This document shows, in pieces, positions 17,418-25,990 of a DNA stretch of 64,000 nt. The position numbers and the translations under genes are program-made. The notes beneath the pieces are model-generated. The model was not told the DNA's origin. It saw only the letters and a list, made by a program, of their open reading frames with translations, and did no database searches. The stretch covers positions 1 to 64,000 of the forward strand of contig NZ_JAPIVT010000011.1 in assembly GCF_026239735.1 (NCBI RefSeq), written 5' to 3'. How positions within the stretch are numbered: the stretch's first letter is position 1; every line of letters begins with the position of its first letter. Source of the stretch: Pedobacter sp. MC2016-05 (lineage in GTDB: Bacteria; Bacteroidota; Bacteroidia; Sphingobacteriales; Sphingobacteriaceae).

Positions 17418-18584
17418 TTACGAAAGTGCCTCTTCAATATCTGCTAAAATATCATCAACATGCTCCAAACCGATTGACAAACGGATAGAGCCTTGCTCAA
17501 TACCCACAATATTGCGTTCCTCTTCGGTAAGTTTGCTGTGCGTACTTGTTGCCGGGTGCGTAGCGATTGAACGTGTATCGGCCAAATTTGCAGAGATGGA
17601 GAACATTTTCAGGCCATCCATAAATTTGCGGGCGCCTTCAACGCCACCTTCAACCACAATAGTTACGATACCACCACCCTGCTTCATCTGCTTTTTAGCT
17701 ATTTCATACTGAGGGTGAGAAGGAAGAAACGGATATTTAACTAATTTAATTTTTGGATGTTTTTCCAAATACTCAGCCACTTTTAAAGCACTCTCGCAGT
17801 GGCGGTCCATGCGAACAGCCAGCGTTTCTAAACTTTTAGATAAAATCCAGGCGTTAAATGGCGACAAAGCCGGGCCACTATGACGGGCAAATGCAACAAC
17901 TTCAGTAATTAATTCCTTCGTACCTAAAACAATTCCGCCCAGCACTCTTCCTTGTCCATCGATGTATTTAGTAGCCGAGTGGATAGAAAGGTGCGCACCT
18001 AATTTGATCGGCTGCTGCAAATATGGCGTTGCAAAGCAATTATCAACTACTAAAAGCTGATGATGTTTTTTGGCTAAATCGCCAAGGAAAGCTAAATCGA
18101 TAATATCAATACCGGGATTTGATGGCGTTTCAACGAAAATCATTTTGGTATTCGGCTTAATCAAAGCTTCCCAATCTTCAGGCTTATCCAAATCGGCATA
18201 ATCAAAAGTTACACCCCATTTAGAGAAAACATTGGTAAGTAGCTGATGTGTTGATCCAAAAACTGAGCGACTGGAAACGATATGGTCGCCGGCTTTTAAG
18301 AAGGCACCAAATGTGGTGAAAATAGCAGCCATACCCGTTGCAGTAGCAAAACCATCTTCAGCACCTTCTAACAAACACATCTTCTCTATAAACTCTGAGG
18401 TGTTTGGATTTGAATAACGGCTATACACATTGCCCTCTTTCTCGTTTGCAAATAAAGCCCGCATTTCTTCAGCATCATCAAACTTATAACTCGAAGTGAG
18501 ATAAATTGGTGCAGAGTGTTCTTTGTGCGAACTGCGTTCGGTTTGAGTGCGTATAGCTATGGTTTCAAAATTTTCGGATTTCAT
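17418..18584 (-). CDS. metZ: Trans-sulfuration enzyme, O-succinylhomoserine sulfhydrylase type
   Basis: This PLP-dependent Cys/Met-metabolism enzyme has 388 residues. It most likely joins O-acyl-homoserine with sulfide to give homocysteine for methionine synthesis. The family landmarks are YSRYSNPNT near residue 55, the PLP-stacking region ATATGMAAIF, VETPSNPG, VDNCFATPYLQQP and the PLP lysine in HSATKYIDGQGRVLGG. The GQGRVLGG continuation is typical of MetZ rather than MetB or MetY. A cystathionine synthase or lyase activity cannot be excluded. The OsmC gene lies 70 bp upstream on the same strand; the intervening DNA has degenerate short repeats. Confidence 0.88.
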   Translation of the reverse strand: MKSENFETIAIRTQTERSSHKEHSAPIYLTSSYKFDDAEEMRALFANEKEGNVYSRYSNPNTSEFIEKMCLLEGAEDGFATATGMAAIFTTFGAFLKAGDHIVSSRSVFGSTHQLLTNVFSKWGVTFDYADLDKPEDWEALIKPNTKMIFVETPSNPGIDIIDLAFLGDLAKKHHQLLVVDNCFATPYLQQPIKLGAHLSIHSATKYIDGQGRVLGGIVLGTKELITEVVAFARHSGPALSPFNAWILSKSLETLAVRMDRHCESALKVAEYLEKHPKIKLVKYPFLPSHPQYEIAKKQMKQGGGIVTIVVEGGVEGARKFMDGLKMFSISANLADTRSIATHPATSTHSKLTEEERNIVGIEQGSIRLSIGLEHVDDILADIEEALS

Positions 18585-18654
18585 TTTGTTTTGTGATATG
18601 AGTATTGAGATTGGTGATACGAGATTCCAGACCTTAAGCCATAAACCTTTTACC

Positions 18655-19074
18655 TTAAACCTTATTTATGTTGTATGTAAAATTAATTTTTGCGGAGCGA
18701 CCTAAAATGTTCGATACGGAACAATATTTATCGAACGTCATAGCCAAAGCCCTTTCCACTTTTGCCGGATTTAAATCGCCTGATAAATCGAAGTGAATTT
18801 CAATTTCGTCGAAAATAGGCGGCATCTCTTCATCTTTTCTGGTGGCATTGATGGCGATTTTAATATCTTCAAGTGGTTCTTTCTGTTTGGTTAACACATT
18901 TACCATGTCTATTCCACTACAACCACCAAGTCCAACCAAAAGCATTTCCATAGGTCTAAAACCTTTGCCTTCACCACCAATAGCAACTTTCGCATCTAAT
19001 TCGACGGTAAAACCGCTTTCATTTACTGCTTCGAAATTAAATTTTCCGCTTTTGCGGATCAGATTTATATTCAT
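18655..19074 (-). CDS. OsmC-family protein
   Basis: The protein has 139 residues from the ATG at 19072-19074; the nine residues before it in the open frame come from repeat-like DNA and are not expected to be translated. OsmC/YhfA-type proteins reduce organic hydroperoxides with two cysteines. Here LLVGLGGCSGIDMVNVL holds the first Cys on the central helix and KYCSVSNIL the second. GGEGKGFRPMEML is the usual lead-in. It is likely cytoplasmic and involved in peroxide or thiol stress. Its order with the methionine enzyme gene suggests a link to sulfur metabolism but does not prove one. Confidence 0.9.
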   Translation of the reverse strand: MNINLIRKSGKFNFEAVNESGFTVELDAKVAIGGEGKGFRPMEMLLVGLGGCSGIDMVNVLTKQKEPLEDIKIAINATRKDEEMPPIFDEIEIHFDLSGDLNPAKVERALAMTFDKYCSVSNILGRSAKINFTYNINKV

Positions 19075-19152
19075 TTTGTAGTATCGAGTATTTAGTTTCA
19101 AGTATCAAGACGATTTTGCTTTAGTCTTTCAGCCTTTACCTTTCAGCTCTTT

Positions 19153-19956
19153 TTAAATATTATAATAAACTAAATTGTCTTTTTCCAGTTCGGGCAATTT
19201 AACAGGTGCGTTAAAAATTGCAAAAACCGACGAACCGCTACCACTCATTAAAGCGAATGTTGCGCCTGCATCGTATAAACTGGTTTTTATTTGATGAATT
19301 TGGGGATATTTTGCGAATACCGATGGCTCGAAATCGTTGATAACCTTATTCTTCCATGTTGTTGGCGACAAATGTATGATTTCTTTTAAGGATTGCAAAG
19401 GCTTGTGAGGTTTTACAAGCGCATAAGCATCCGCTGTACTCACGTGTACAGGCGGTTTCACTAAAACTTTAAACCAGGCTGACAAATCTACTTCGCACTT
19501 TTCAAATTCATCCCCTTTGTTAAAGGCGTAAACAGGTGTGTTTTCGATAAAAAAGGCACAATCTGCACCAAGCTTACGGGCGTAATTCTCCATGTCTGTA
19601 ACCGATAAGCCCAACTTGAACTTACCGTTTAATAATTTTATCAGGAAAGCGCAATCTGCTGAGCCGCCTCCCAAACCCGCACCGACGGGAATGTTTTTCA
19701 ATAAATTAATCTGCTGCGCAGGAATATCAAAATCTTGTTTAACGAGATGGTAAGCTTTTATACACAGATTATCATTGGCATCACCAGGAATATCGATGCC
19801 ATGAATTTTGCAGGAGGTGAAATCAGCATCGGTAATTTCAACTGAATCTTTGATATTAATAGGATAAAAAACGGTTTCGAGGTTGTGGTAACCATCGTTG
19901 CGTTTCTCAGTAATATTTAAGCCCAGGTTTATTTTTGCGTTTGGAAAAGATAACAT
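19153..19956 (-). CDS. ispE: 4-diphosphocytidyl-2-C-methyl-D-erythritol kinase
   Basis: IspE phosphorylates CDP-methylerythritol in the non-mevalonate isoprenoid pathway. The protein has 267 residues from the ATG at 19954-19956, starting MLSFPNAKINLGLNI as expected. The frame stays open for 24 more codons upstream, but that part is mostly heptanucleotide repeat. GHMP-kinase motifs are present: NAKINLGL, the ATP loop PVGAGLGGGSAD, and the C-terminal MSGSGSSVFAIF. A tandem CTCAAAT array begins four bases before the start codon, so translation or start choice could vary with repeat number. Confidence 0.95.
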   Translation of the reverse strand: MLSFPNAKINLGLNITEKRNDGYHNLETVFYPINIKDSVEITDADFTSCKIHGIDIPGDANDNLCIKAYHLVKQDFDIPAQQINLLKNIPVGAGLGGGSADCAFLIKLLNGKFKLGLSVTDMENYARKLGADCAFFIENTPVYAFNKGDEFEKCEVDLSAWFKVLVKPPVHVSTADAYALVKPHKPLQSLKEIIHLSPTTWKNKVINDFEPSVFAKYPQIHQIKTSLYDAGATFALMSGSGSSVFAIFNAPVKLPELEKDNLVYYNI

Positions 19957-19960
19957 TCGG

Positions 19961-19992
19961 ATTTGAGATTTGAGATTTGAGATTTGAGATTT
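19961..19992. repeat. Heptanucleotide tandem array in the ispE leader
   Basis: Four perfect copies of ATTTGAG (19961-19988) are followed by a partial ATTT. On the ispE strand the unit is CTCAAAT. The array occupies the place where a ribosome-binding site would lie. Confidence 0.9.
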
Positions 19993-20021
19993 CCCCCTCA
20001 AAGTCAAATACAGTGCTGATG

Positions 20022-20029
20022 CAAACATA
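20022..20029 (-). promoter_or_regulatory. Candidate -7 box for ispE
   Basis: On the - strand TATGTTTG matches TAnnTTTG. It is 65 bases upstream of the ispE start, which would put the whole heptamer array in the transcribed leader. No clear -33 box. Confidence 0.45.
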
Positions 20030-20155
20030 CAAAAGTCAGGCTTGTTTAAAAATACGTTAATGTAGAAAACTAAAAGATTTCGTGATTAAGATTTTTTACA
20101 TATTTGTAATTAATAATTTATTTAAGATTTGGAAGCCCCTTTAGGGTTCGGAGTT

Positions 20156-20950
20156 ATGAAACAATATTTAGATTTAATGCAACATGTGCTGGATCACGGC
20201 GCTCAAAAACACGACCGCACGGGAACAGGAACGATTAGCGTTTTCGGCTATCAAATGCGTTTCAATTTGCAGGAGGGCTTTCCGATGGTTACCACGAAGA
20301 AGCTACATCTAAAATCTATCATACATGAATTAATCTGGTTCTTGACTGGCGATACCAATATTAAATACTTAAAAGATAATGGCGTTCGCATTTGGGATGA
20401 ATGGGCAGACGAAGAGGGAAACCTCGGCCCAGTTTATGGTTCGCAATGGAGAAGTTGGCCAACGCCCGATGGACAATACATCGATCAGATTACCAACATC
20501 ATTAATACGATTAAAAACAATCCAGATTCGCGAAGAATTATTGTTTCTGCATGGAACGTAGCAGAAATAGAGAATATGGCTTTGCCTCCTTGCCACGCTT
20601 TCTTTCAGTTCTACGTAGCCGATGGAAAATTAAGCTGCCAACTCTATCAGCGTAGTGCCGATATTTTTTTGGGCGTCCCTTTTAATATCGCTTCTTATGC
20701 TTTATTAACCATGATGGTTGCACAGGTTTGTGGTTTAGAAGCTGGCGATTTTGTTCATACTTTAGGCGATGCGCATTTGTACAATAACCATATCGAACAG
20801 GCACATTTGCAATTAAGCAGAGAGCCGAAACCGCTTCCAACCATGAAAATCAATCCTGAAGTAAAAAGCATCTTTGATTTTAAATTCGAGGATTTTACAT
20901 TAGAGAATTACGAGGCACATCCACATATTAAAGGAGTGGTGGCGGTATAG
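20156..20950 (+). CDS. thyA: Thymidylate synthase
   Basis: ThyA methylates dUMP to dTMP using methylene-tetrahydrofolate, producing dihydrofolate. The protein has 264 residues from the ATG at 20156, the same length as E. coli ThyA; an upstream in-frame ATG at 20129 is rejected. The catalytic Cys is Cys146 in [12 protein letters not shown]. Other signatures are [12 protein letters not shown], the RRIIVSAWN phosphate-binding segment, [13 protein letters not shown] and [12 protein letters not shown]. It would normally neighbour folA, which recycles its product. Here a broken four-helix-bundle gene lies between them. Confidence 0.97.
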   Translation: MKQYLDLMQHVLDHGAQKHDRTGTGTISVFGYQMRFNLQEGFPMVTTKKLHLKSIIHELIWFLTGDTNIKYLKDNGVRIWDEWADEEGNLGPVYGSQWRSWPTPDGQYIDQITNIINTIKNNPDSRRIIVSAWNVAEIENMALPPCHAFFQFYVADGKLSCQLYQRSADIFLGVPFNIASYALLTMMVAQVCGLEAGDFVHTLGDAHLYNNHIEQAHLQLSREPKPLPTMKINPEVKSIFDFKFEDFTLENYEAHPHIKGVVAV

Positions 20951-20954
20951 GTTA

Positions 20955-20999
20955 TTAGTCATTTGATCAATAGTTCATTAGTTCATAAGTATCATTAGG
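20955..20999 (+). repeat. Left inverted flank of the four-helix-bundle unit
   Basis: This run of TTAGTC/ATTAGTTC words begins five bases after the thyA stop. It matches the reverse complement of 21457-21501 over about 45 bases with some mismatches; the core ATAGTTCATTAGTT is nearly identical. Confidence 0.7.
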
Positions 21000-21067
21000 C
21001 TAAACGCTTATAAAAAATCTCTATTTATAAATTCATCCCTTATAATTAATGTGTGAACGAAATAATT

Positions 21068-21447
21068 ATGAGTTACAATCGAATTGAAGATTTGGAGGTG
21101 TATATGCTTGCTGAAAATTTATCAAATGAAATTTGGGATATTACAACGACATGGGACTTTTTTGCTAAAGATACCATACGAAACAAATTTGCAGGGCTGC
21201 AGATTCAATTAGTGCAAATATTGCCGAAGGTTATGGTCGTTTTCATTTCAAGGAAAATAAGAACTTTTGTTACTACAGCAGAGATTCTATTTTAGAAACC
21301 AAGTCTTTCTTCAGAAAAACGCGACATAGAGGGCTCGTCAATGAAGAAATTTACACACAACTTTTTGCCAAACTAGAAACAGTACATATAAAGCTTAACG
21401 CTTATATAAAATACATTGGAAAAGGTCAGTCTGGCATGAAATCATGA
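21068..21447 (+). pseudogene. Frameshifted four-helix-bundle (23S rRNA intervening-sequence type) protein
   Basis: The first frame starts at ATG 21068 (MSYNRIEDLEVYMLAENL) and is coherent to about 21190. The family pattern continues in another frame from 21193 (RAADSISANIAEGYGRF, then NKNFCYYSRDSILETKSF) to the stop at 21445-21447. One base is missing near 21191-21193. The whole would be about 126 residues, normal for the S23 ribosomal/IVS-associated family. Such proteins were first seen encoded inside 23S rRNA intervening sequences; their function is unclear. Inverted repeats lie on both sides, and the unit separates thyA from folA. A sequencing error cannot be excluded. Confidence 0.85.
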
Positions 21448-21456
21448 ACAGATAAA

Positions 21457-21501
21457 CCTAAGGAACAAATGAAACTAATGAACTAATGACCAATGAACTA
21501 A
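21457..21501 (-). repeat. Right inverted flank of the four-helix-bundle unit
   Basis: This is the reverse complement of the left flank and includes the heptamer-like words AATGACC and AATGAACT. The folA start codon at 21486 lies inside it. Confidence 0.7.
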
Positions 21502-21995
21502 AAAACCCTTCACTTGCTATAGCAGTTGCGGTAGGTGAAAACTTCGCCATAGGAAAAAACAACCAGCTTTTGTGGCACATGCCTGCCGATTTAAAGTTTT
21601 TTAAACAAACTACTTCTGGGCACACGGTTGTAATGGGCCGCAAGACCTTCGATTCTGTCGGTAAACCCTTACCAAATCGCAGAAACATTGTCATCACGAG
21701 AGATTCATCATTAAAAATCGATGGCGTTGAGATCGTGAATAGTCTTGATGAAGCATTAGAAATTACCAAAGCAGAAGAAAAACCTGTTTTTGTTGTTGGT
21801 GGTGCGGAAATTTATCGCCAGGCTTTACCAAAAACGGACCTACTTTATTTAACTACAATTCATCATACTTTTGACGCTGATACGTTTTTCCCAGAGATCG
21901 ACAGAAATGATTGGGAAGTTGTGAGCAGCGATCCGCATAAAGCTGATGAGAAAAACAAGTATGATTATACTTTTGAGGTACTTAAAAGGAAGTAA
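21486..21995 (+). CDS. folA: Dihydrofolate reductase
   Basis: DHFR reduces dihydrofolate to tetrahydrofolate with NADPH, completing the thymidylate cycle begun by ThyA. The protein has 169 residues. Landmarks: AIGKNNQLLWHMPADLKFFK (active-site acidic residue in the PADLK region), HTVVMGRKTFDSVGKPLPNRRNIV for NADPH binding, and FVVGGAEIYRQALP. The start codon lies in the right-hand repeat of the preceding unit, so the first five or so residues (MTNEL) appear repeat-derived. No better in-frame ATG is seen. This is the expected thyA partner gene. Confidence 0.96.
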   Translation: MTNELKNPSLAIAVAVGENFAIGKNNQLLWHMPADLKFFKQTTSGHTVVMGRKTFDSVGKPLPNRRNIVITRDSSLKIDGVEIVNSLDEALEITKAEEKPVFVVGGAEIYRQALPKTDLLYLTTIHHTFDADTFFPEIDRNDWEVVSSDPHKADEKNKYDYTFEVLKRK

Positions 21996-22006
21996 TCAGA
22001 AAAAGT

Positions 22007-22055
22007 CGTCATTGCGAGGCACAAAGCAATCTTAATGCGTTTGCTATAAAGGTTT
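22007..22055 (+). repeat. REP-like element, single copy
   Basis: It begins CGTCATTGCGAGGCACAAAG and continues with a degenerate version of the AAGCATTCGCTATAGATTAAAGG extension seen at 28444-28497 and 28880-28934 on the opposite strand. The family unit is therefore about 50 bp. Confidence 0.75.
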
Positions 22056-22164
22056 GCGTTTATAATTGGTTGACATCTTCCTATTGTTGCCGGTTAGGTA
22101 AAAACCTTGCAAATCAGGGAAGGTTTATGCATTTAGCCGAAAATAGTATTACCTCCCTGGCCAC

Positions 22165-22267
22165 TTAAACCTGACAATAGCGACAGCCTCCGATTTTTTT
22201 GATCGGAGCTACAGCGGTTGGCAGGACCGAACAAAAGCCAAATGCTACTGCAATTGCTTTCCAAATA
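22165..22267 (+). repeat. Dispersed hairpin repeat, copy 1
   Basis: A hairpin (CTCCGAT...ATCGGAG, about 22188-22208) is followed by CTACAGCGGTTGGCAGGACC, then CCGAA, then TTGCTTTCCAAAT. The same order recurs in seven other intergenic places. Confidence 0.7.
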
Positions 22268-22390
22268 AATCAGACCTTAATTTTGGCGCAAAAAGAAGAT
22301 CTATGTATCGAATGCATGGGTATAATTATCTGACAAAAATTAATCTTAATAAATTATCAACTAAGGGGTTCTATAATTTAAAAATTTAAT

Positions 22391-22398
22391 TAGATTTG
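22391..22398 (+). promoter_or_regulatory. Candidate -7 box for secDF
   Basis: TAGATTTG matches TAnnTTTG, 46 bases before the start codon. No convincing -33 element. Confidence 0.45.
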
Positions 22399-22444
22399 CC
22401 GACTTGTTAAAAAACAGCGAAAGACAAATTATTTTAAACAAACA

Positions 22445-25423
22445 ATGCAAGGAAAAGGTTTTATTAAGTTTATAGCGATAGTATTGGCTATCGTTTGTGC
22501 GTATGCACTTTCCTTTACTTTGGTAGCATCCAAAGTAGAGAAAGACGCAAAAAACTATGCGAAAGGTGATGCAGCCAAAGAAAAGGCTTACTTAGATTCG
22601 ATGAGTACCGAGAAAGTTTACCCGCTTGTTGGGTTCACTTACGGCGAAGTTAAATCGAAAGAGATTAATTTAGGTCTAGACTTAAAAGGCGGTATGAACG
22701 TAACGATGGAGATATCGTTAGCGGAATTGGTTAAATCTTTAGCGGGCAACCCTACTGATGCTAACTTTAATAAAGCAGTTCAGAACGCACAAATTCAGCT
22801 AAATGCTGGTGGTAAAGATTACATCAAAATTTTTGTTGATGAATTTGAAAAATTAAGTCCAGGTGTAAAACTTGCTGACTATTTTTCTAATCAAGACAAT
22901 GCATCGCAATTAAAACCAAGTGCTAGCAATGGCGAAGTTGAATCTTTCTTAGAGAAAGAGGCTACAAGTGCTATCGATCGCTCATTTACTGTTTTACGTT
23001 CTCGTATTGATGGTTTCGGCGTTGTGAGTCCGAACATGCAAAAACAAGAAGGTAGTAACCGCATCTTAATTGAGATGCCAGGTGTGCAGGATAAAGAACG
23101 TATTGCTAAACTTTTACAAGGTTCTGCCGAATTACAGTTCTGGCAAGTATACCAGGTACAGGAAGTAGCACCTTTGTTAGAAAACATTAACAAAACTTTA
23201 GCGGCAACTTTAAAAACTGAAACTCCCGCGGCTACTACAGATACGGCTGCTAAAGCTGGCGGCAAATTAGCCGGCTTAGAGAATGCTGCTAAAGACTCCA
23301 CTGCAAAAGGCGGCAAATTAGCTGGCTTAGGTAAAAAAGATTCTACCGCAGTAAGAGCTGAATTAGCAAAATCAAATCCATTATACGCAGTTTTAAGTCT
23401 TCCTATTTATCAAGGCGAAAACGGACAACAACAATTAATGCCAGGTGCAGTTGTTGGTATGTCGTTACAAAAAGATACTGCAAAAGTTAATAAATACTTA
23501 AAACTTCCTGAGGTTGCCGCAGCAATTCCATCTACGATGAAATTTATGTGGAGCGTTAAACCTAGAGAAGGTTCTAAAGTGTTTGAACTTTACGCTATTA
23601 AAGTTACCAGTGCTGATGGTAAACCAGATTTAGGTGGTGAAGCAATCAGCGATTCGCGTGCTGACTTTGATCAAAAAGGCAAGCCAGAGGTAACCATGTA
23701 CATGACCAGCGAAGGTGCTGCGAAATGGAAAAAAATTACTGCTGAAGCTGCCGCTGATCCTAACAATAAAAAATCTATCGCTATTGTATTAGATAACATG
23801 GTTTATTCTGCTCCTACTGTTCAGAATGAAATTGGTGGTGGTGTTTCATCAATTACCGGTAACTTCACACAGGCAGATACTAAGGATTTATCAAACATCT
23901 TAAAAGCTGGTAAATTACCTGCTCCTGCTCGTATTGCTGGTAGTTATATCGTTGGTCCAACTTTAGGTGCACAAGCTATCCATGATGGTTTAATTTCATT
24001 TGTGATTGCGTTTATCGTGATCCTGATCTTCATGGCATTGTATTATCACCGTGCAGGTTGGGTTGCAAACTTTGCCTTATTGGTTAACTTGTTTTTCATC
24101 ATCGGTATTTTAGTATCGCTTGGTGCGGTGTTAACATTGCCTGGTATCGCCGGTATCGTGCTTACCATTGGTTTGTCTGTAGATGCGAACATTCTAATTT
24201 TCGAACGTGTACGTGAAGAGCTTGCCTTGGGCAAAAATATTCCTAGTGCAATTAAAGAAGGTTTTAAACATGCAATGCCATCTATCTTAGATGCAAACAT
24301 TACCGTATTTATTTTAGGTGCTATTCTTTACGCTTTCGGAAGCGGTCCGGTTCAAGGGTTTGCAACTACCTTATGTATTGGTATCCTTTCTTCATTATTT
24401 GCTGCTGTATTAATTTCAAGATTGGTTTTCGAAGCGATGTTAGATCGTAAAATGGAAATTAGCTTTGATAATCAATTTACACGTAATGCATTTAAAAATT
24501 TAGCTTTCAACTTTGTTGGCCGTCGTAAAATCTATTATATCATTTCTACATTGATCATCCTAGCTGGTATCGGCATGTATTTCAAACATGGTGGTTTAAA
24601 CCTTGGCGTAGATTTCAAAGGTGGTAGAACTTACCTTGTACACTTCGATAAAGCGGTTAACACTGAAGATATCAAATCTCAGTTAACTCCTGTTTTCGGT
24701 AACGAAACTCCTGAGGTTAAAACAGCAGGAGAAAACAGTCAGGTTAAAATCACCACTACTTTCCACATCGAAGATCAAGATGTGAAAACTGATAAAGTGG
24801 TTGAAGATGCTTTAAACAAAGGCTTAGCAGGTTCTAAATATGAAATTGTAAGTTCACAGAAAGTGACTCCAATTATCGCTAGCGATATTGTTAATGGAGC
24901 TTTTTACGCGGTATTGATTTCATGTATCTTTATGTTTATCTACATCGTAGTGAGATTTAAAAAATGGCAATATGGTTTAGGTGCTGTATTGGCATTAGCA
25001 CACGACGTTTTAATGGTACTTTCTTTCTATACCATTTTAGATGGTGTTTTGCCATTCTCATTAGAAATTGGTCAGGATTTTATCGCAGCAATTTTAACAG
25101 TAATGGGTTATACCATGACAGAAACTGTTGTTGTATTTGACCGTATTCGTGAGAAACTAAAAGAAGCTGGTAAAGAAGATTTACACGGTGAAGAACGTAA
25201 CCAATTAATCAACTTTGCGTTAAACAGTACATTAAGCCGGACGATTTTGACTTCGTTAACCGTGTTCTTCGTGTTATTGGTGATTTTCATTTTTGGTGGC
25301 GATAGCATCCGCGGATTTATCTTCGCATTGTTAATCGGCCGTGTTATCGGTACGTATTCATCATTATGTATCTCCACTCCTATCGTAATCGATTTGGGAA
25401 GTTCGGAAGAGAAGAAAAAATAA
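22445..25423 (+). CDS. secDF: Protein translocase subunits SecD and SecF, fused
   Basis: SecDF is an inner-membrane RND-type protein that uses the proton gradient to pull preproteins from the SecYEG channel. The fusion has 992 residues. The SecD half has an N-terminal helix, LGLDLKGGMNV at about 76-86, a large periplasmic region, and five helices around residues 510-680 with GLSVDANILIFERVREEL. The SecF half has LGVDFKGGRTYLV at about 718-730 and GYTMTETVVVFDRIREKL. A low-complexity linker (about 266-303) has two GGKLAGL copies and looks like a recent internal duplication in a surface loop. It stands alone and ends at a strong terminator. Confidence 0.97.
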   Translation: MQGKGFIKFIAIVLAIVCAYALSFTLVASKVEKDAKNYAKGDAAKEKAYLDSMSTEKVYPLVGFTYGEVKSKEINLGLDLKGGMNVTMEISLAELVKSLAGNPTDANFNKAVQNAQIQLNAGGKDYIKIFVDEFEKLSPGVKLADYFSNQDNASQLKPSASNGEVESFLEKEATSAIDRSFTVLRSRIDGFGVVSPNMQKQEGSNRILIEMPGVQDKERIAKLLQGSAELQFWQVYQVQEVAPLLENINKTLAATLKTETPAATTDTAAKAGGKLAGLENAAKDSTAKGGKLAGLGKKDSTAVRAELAKSNPLYAVLSLPIYQGENGQQQLMPGAVVGMSLQKDTAKVNKYLKLPEVAAAIPSTMKFMWSVKPREGSKVFELYAIKVTSADGKPDLGGEAISDSRADFDQKGKPEVTMYMTSEGAAKWKKITAEAAADPNNKKSIAIVLDNMVYSAPTVQNEIGGGVSSITGNFTQADTKDLSNILKAGKLPAPARIAGSYIVGPTLGAQAIHDGLISFVIAFIVILIFMALYYHRAGWVANFALLVNLFFIIGILVSLGAVLTLPGIAGIVLTIGLSVDANILIFERVREELALGKNIPSAIKEGFKHAMPSILDANITVFILGAILYAFGSGPVQGFATTLCIGILSSLFAAVLISRLVFEAMLDRKMEISFDNQFTRNAFKNLAFNFVGRRKIYYIISTLIILAGIGMYFKHGGLNLGVDFKGGRTYLVHFDKAVNTEDIKSQLTPVFGNETPEVKTAGENSQVKITTTFHIEDQDVKTDKVVEDALNKGLAGSKYEIVSSQKVTPIIASDIVNGAFYAVLISCIFMFIYIVVRFKKWQYGLGAVLALAHDVLMVLSFYTILDGVLPFSLEIGQDFIAAILTVMGYTMTETVVVFDRIREKLKEAGKEDLHGEERNQLINFALNSTLSRTILTSLTVFFVLLVIFIFGGDSIRGFIFALLIGRVIGTYSSLCISTPIVIDLGSSEEKKK

Positions 25424-25447
25424 GATTTAGATTCTAAGAATATATTA

Positions 25448-25484
25448 ACCGCCTTCCTGATCAATCAGGAAGGCGGTTTGTTTT
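25448..25484 (+). terminator. Rho-independent terminator after secDF
   Basis: The arms ACCGCCTTCCTGAT and ATCAGGAAGGCGGT form a perfect GC-rich stem with a tiny loop, followed by TTGTTTTT. Confidence 0.92.
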
Positions 25485-25740
25485 TACAGCCTCACCCTTT
25501 GGAAGTTCGTGGTATGGAAAGTTTTCCAGCCGCCCTCTCCGGAAGACAAGGTTTTGACAGACTGTGATTTAAACCCATCGGTTCAAACCACATCATTTTG
25601 TTCCTCTCTTCCCGAGAGGGATTTGCACTAACTTCCTATAACCACAAACGTTGATAGGGCGAGGCTTTATCTCTCTAATTGCCTATATACGATTGACGTG
25701 CACTAGATACCCAATACCACAGACAATAATACGGTGAGGT

Positions 25741-25860
25741 TTTTTAAAAAGCAAAACCCGAATTTCTTCGGCAACCTCAGCCCTGCTGTCCACTTTATTT
25801 CACTGCGCTCCATGCTCGTGTCCCTCTGGTTTATTTTAGTCAAAACAGTCCTAAAAACCA
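25741..25860 (-). repeat. Dispersed hairpin repeat, copy 2 (diverged)
   Basis: On the - strand it reads GTGGACAGCAGGGCTGAGG, then TTGCCGAAG, then TTTTGCTTTTTAAAA. It matches the 3' half of the family; the 5' hairpin is not clear. Confidence 0.5.
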
Positions 25861-25990
25861 GCGAAAACCAACTCGGTCATATCAAAGTTATATCTCTATA
25901 GAAGCTCTTAAGAAACTGGCTTCAGAACCTTAATTCTTAAACCTTTTGGCTATCTTTTTGTTACATTAATAACAGATAAAGCGATTTAAA

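Larger units (their letters stand above)
21996..22444. other. Gene-free stretch between folA and secDF
   Basis: It contains one REP-like element (22007-22031, extended to about 22055), one copy of the dispersed hairpin repeat (22165-22267) and a candidate secDF -7 box (22391-22398). No reading frame is supported. Confidence 0.6.
25424..25990. other. Gene-free stretch between secDF and the NDH-2 gene
   Basis: After the terminator it holds DNA with no readable frame. A diverged dispersed hairpin repeat copy on the - strand covers 25741-25860. Confidence 0.55.
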
